Shown here one piece after another: positions 62,471 through 64,000 of a stretch of DNA of 64,000 bases. The position numbers were made by a program, and so were the translations under genes. The notes under the pieces were generated by a model that saw only the letters and a list, made by a program, of their open reading frames with translations, was not told the origin of the DNA and did not search any database. Source of the stretch: Aminobacter sp039907765 (GTDB lineage: Bacteria; Pseudomonadota; Alphaproteobacteria; Rhizobiales; Rhizobiaceae); assembly GCF_039907765.1 (NCBI RefSeq), contig NZ_JARDJI010000019.1:1-64000 (forward strand), given 5' to 3'. Positions within the stretch are counted from its first letter, which is position 1; every line of letters starts with the position of its first letter.

Positions 62471-62787
62471 TTCATTAACTTTTCCACAAAGCGCAAATCG
62501 AAAAAGTGCTTTGTCGTGAATCGCTTACCGGCGCTTGATGAGCTTGCGCCGCAGCCTGTTTCCACACCCGAATGCGGCAGTGCGAAAAATTGGGCTGTTC
62601 ACGAGACTCCCGATCAATACACTGAATTTACTGCACGATTCGAAACGGAATCGTGCACCGGATGGCGCGGTCCGGCTGGGGGGTATTGAGTCCGGCAGCG
62701 CTGGTCGTCCGAGTTCAAGAATAATGTTCGTCGTGTGTGTCCCCCGCGCGGAGCGCGAAGGCGTGCCCGAAACGACAGGAAGAATTG
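62471..62787. other. 317-bp intergenic region upstream of ybjN
   Basis: No gene is seen. TTAACTTTTCCACAAAGCG follows the ubiK stop. A perfect inverted repeat TGCACGATT..AATCGTGCA occurs at 62632-62657, which resembles a rhizobial extragenic motif. The ybjN promoter should be between about 62690 and 62770. Confidence 0.5.
62632..62657. repeat. Inverted repeat in the ubiK-ybjN gap
   Basis: TGCACGATT and AATCGTGCA pair over CGAAACGG. The core GATTCGAAACGGAATC resembles extragenic repeats of Mesorhizobium-like genomes. It may be a terminator or a protein site. Confidence 0.6.
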
Positions 62788-63288
62788 ATGGAACTTCTCG
62801 AACTCGAGTTCTCCCGCGAAATCCACCCGGTGGACGTCATCGAACAGGTGGCGCACAACAATGATTGGTCGTTCGAGCGGGCGGGCGACGACGAGATTTC
62901 CATTTCGGTCGTCGGCAACTGGACCGACTACCAGATCTCCTTCTCGTGGATGGAGGATTTCGAGGCGCTGCATCTCGCCTGCGCCTTCGACATCAAGGTG
63001 CCGGAGAACCGGACGCTCGAGGTGCTGCGCCTCTTGTCGATGATCAACGAGCAGATGCTGTTCGGCCACTTCGACCTGTGGGAGAGCGAGGGCGCGATCA
63101 TGTTCCGCCAGTCGCTGCTGCTCGCCGGCGGCGTCGAGCCCACCAGCCAGCAGGTCGAAGTGCTGCTGTCTTCCGCCCTCGAAGCCTGCGAATGCTATTT
63201 CCAGGCGTTCCAGTTCGTCGTCTGGTCGGGCACCTCGGCCAAGGACGCGCTCGCCAGCGTGCTGTTCGAGACGCAAGGCAACGCCTGA
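62788..63288 (+). CDS. YbjN domain protein
   Basis: A 166-residue soluble protein: HPVDVIEQVAHNNDWSFERAGDDEISI, YQISFSWMEDFEALHLACAFDIKVPE and LLSMINEQMLFGHFDLWESEGAIMFRQSLLL match the YbjN family, a chaperone-like type III-secretion-chaperone fold of unknown role. ATG at 62788 follows AGGAAG. csaA follows 20 bp later, so they likely share a transcript. Confidence 0.92.
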   Translation: MELLELEFSREIHPVDVIEQVAHNNDWSFERAGDDEISISVVGNWTDYQISFSWMEDFEALHLACAFDIKVPENRTLEVLRLLSMINEQMLFGHFDLWESEGAIMFRQSLLLAGGVEPTSQQVEVLLSSALEACECYFQAFQFVVWSGTSAKDALASVLFETQGNA

Positions 63289-63308
63289 GGACTGCCCAGG
63301 GAATTCCC

Positions 63309-63668
63309 ATGAGTGCACATGGCGGGCGCAAGCCCGAGATCGCCTTTGCCGACTTCGACAAGGTCGACATCCGCACCGGCACGATCGTCGAGGTCGAGCC
63401 GTATCCCGAGGCGCGCAAGCCGGCCTTCAAGCTGAAGATCGACTTCGGCCCGGAGATTGGCGTGAAGCGGTCGTCGGCACAGATCACCAGGCACTACTCG
63501 CCCGAGACGCTCGTCGGCCGGCAGGTGTTTGCCGTCGTCAACTTCCCGCCGCGCCAGATCGGCAAGTTCATGTCGGAAGTGCTGACGCTCGGCTTCCCCG
63601 ATGCCGAAGGCGAGGTCGTGCTCGGCGCCATCGAGCGCAAGGTGCCTGACGGTTCGCGCCTCTTCTAA
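63309..63668 (+). CDS. csaA: tRNA-binding domain protein, CsaA-like
   Basis: A 119-residue OB-fold protein: FADFDKVDIRTGTIVEVEPYPEARKPAFKLKIDFG and VVNFPPRQIGKFMSEVLTLG match the EMAP-II/CsaA tRNA-binding domain. Stand-alone copies are thought to act as chaperones or tRNA binders. ATG at 63309 was chosen because the core begins close after it. Convergent with the glycosyltransferase. Confidence 0.92.
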   Translation: MSAHGGRKPEIAFADFDKVDIRTGTIVEVEPYPEARKPAFKLKIDFGPEIGVKRSSAQITRHYSPETLVGRQVFAVVNFPPRQIGKFMSEVLTLGFPDAEGEVVLGAIERKVPDGSRLF

Positions 63669-63674
63669 GGGGCA

Positions 63675-64000
63675 TCACGCCGCGTAGGCCGCCCGCACGT
63701 TGTCCAGGAACATCTCGGCGCAGGCCGCCCAGGTGTAGCGCATGGCGCGCTCGCGCGCCTCGGCGCGGTCGATCCTGAGCGCTGCGAGCGCTGCTTCCCG
63801 CAGATCCTCCGATACCACGCCGCCGACGCCGTCGCCGACGATGTCGATCGGCCCGGTCACCGGATAGGCGGCGACCGGCGTGCCACTCGCCAGGGCTTCG
63901 ATGATGACGTTGCCGAAGGTGTCGGTGCGGCTCGGGAAGACGAAGACGTCGGCCGAGGCGTAGATCCGGGCGAGTTCGTCGCTCGGCCGCCGGCCGAGGA
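63675..64000 (-). CDS. Glycosyltransferase family 4, C-terminal part
   Basis: The 3' end of a gene that continues past base 64000. The visible frame reads ELARIYASADVFVFPSRTDTFGNVIIEALASGTPVAAYPV, the E-x7-E nucleotide-sugar site of GT-B glycosyltransferases, then DIVGDGVGGVVSEDL and a helical end. It probably transfers a sugar to a lipid or polysaccharide. The N-terminal acceptor domain is outside the window, so the pathway is unknown. Confidence 0.9.
   Translation of the reverse strand, partial: LGRRPSDELARIYASADVFVFPSRTDTFGNVIIEALASGTPVAAYPVTGPIDIVGDGVGGVVSEDLREAALAALRIDRAEARERAMRYTWAACAEMFLDNVRAAYAA

Overview
This is a high-GC alphaproteobacterial chromosome segment, most likely from the Rhizobiales (Phyllobacteriaceae, Mesorhizobium-like). 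The grounds are the choXWV choline importer, the trmL-petABC-apt neighbourhood, a TelA-like/AAA/DUF2333 cluster, a moxR-DUF58-DUF4159 operon, and many copies of the palindromic intergenic repeats that litter rhizobial genomes. No tRNA, rRNA, CRISPR array, integrase or transposase was seen. The window reads as core chromosome with small accessory insertions (toxin-antitoxin pairs, a DUF559 nuclease, a lower-GC patch).

Layout. 0-8.1 kb: 5' end of fhs, then a minus-strand cluster of five conserved but uncharacterised genes (coiled-coil protein, unknown protein, AAA ATPase, DUF6638-like protein, DUF2333 membrane protein), with a DUF559 nuclease gene lodged inside it between two palindromic repeats. 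8.3-13.5 kb: membrane diguanylate cyclase, thymidine kinase, choline ABC importer choXWV. 13.5-19 kb: a Tat-type serine hydrolase, several small exported proteins and lipoproteins, an AraC regulator, a lower-GC patch with two related tiny lipoproteins, DUF465, DUF1428 and clpS. 19.3-26.3 kb: moxR/DUF58/DUF4159/VWA-like operon. 26.5-35 kb: DUF1285-nudL-cca, DUF1059, DUF1344, a DEAD-box helicase, a BrnT/XRE toxin-antitoxin pair, hemF, soxR with its operator, trmL.

35.7-47 kb: three tandem homologous ABC exporters, then petABC (cytochrome bc1), a PemK-type toxin with an unusual partner, and apt. 47-53 kb: two MaoC-fold proteins, a glycine-zipper lipoprotein, a candidate small RNA, ychF, vapBC, pth and rplY. 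52.5-56 kb: a TSUP permease and the chrB-chrA chromate operon. 55.7-61.4 kb: minus-strand genes prs, a lipoprotein, an M24-fold hydrolase lacking metal ligands, pgeF, midA and lgt. 61.4-64 kb: a frameshifted parE with intact parD, ubiK, ybjN, csaA and the 3' end of a glycosyltransferase gene.

Themes. Respiration and haem (hemF, petABC, ubiK), translation (cca, trmL, pth, rplY, ychF), envelope maintenance (lgt, lipoproteins, ABC exporters) and stress (soxR, chrBA, clpS) dominate. The best candidates for undescribed biology are the five-gene ATPase/coiled-coil/membrane cluster with repeats in every wide gap, the repeat-flanked DUF559 nuclease, the candidate small RNA near 48.8 kb, the metal-ligand-less M24 protein, and the unclassified partner of the PemK toxin.
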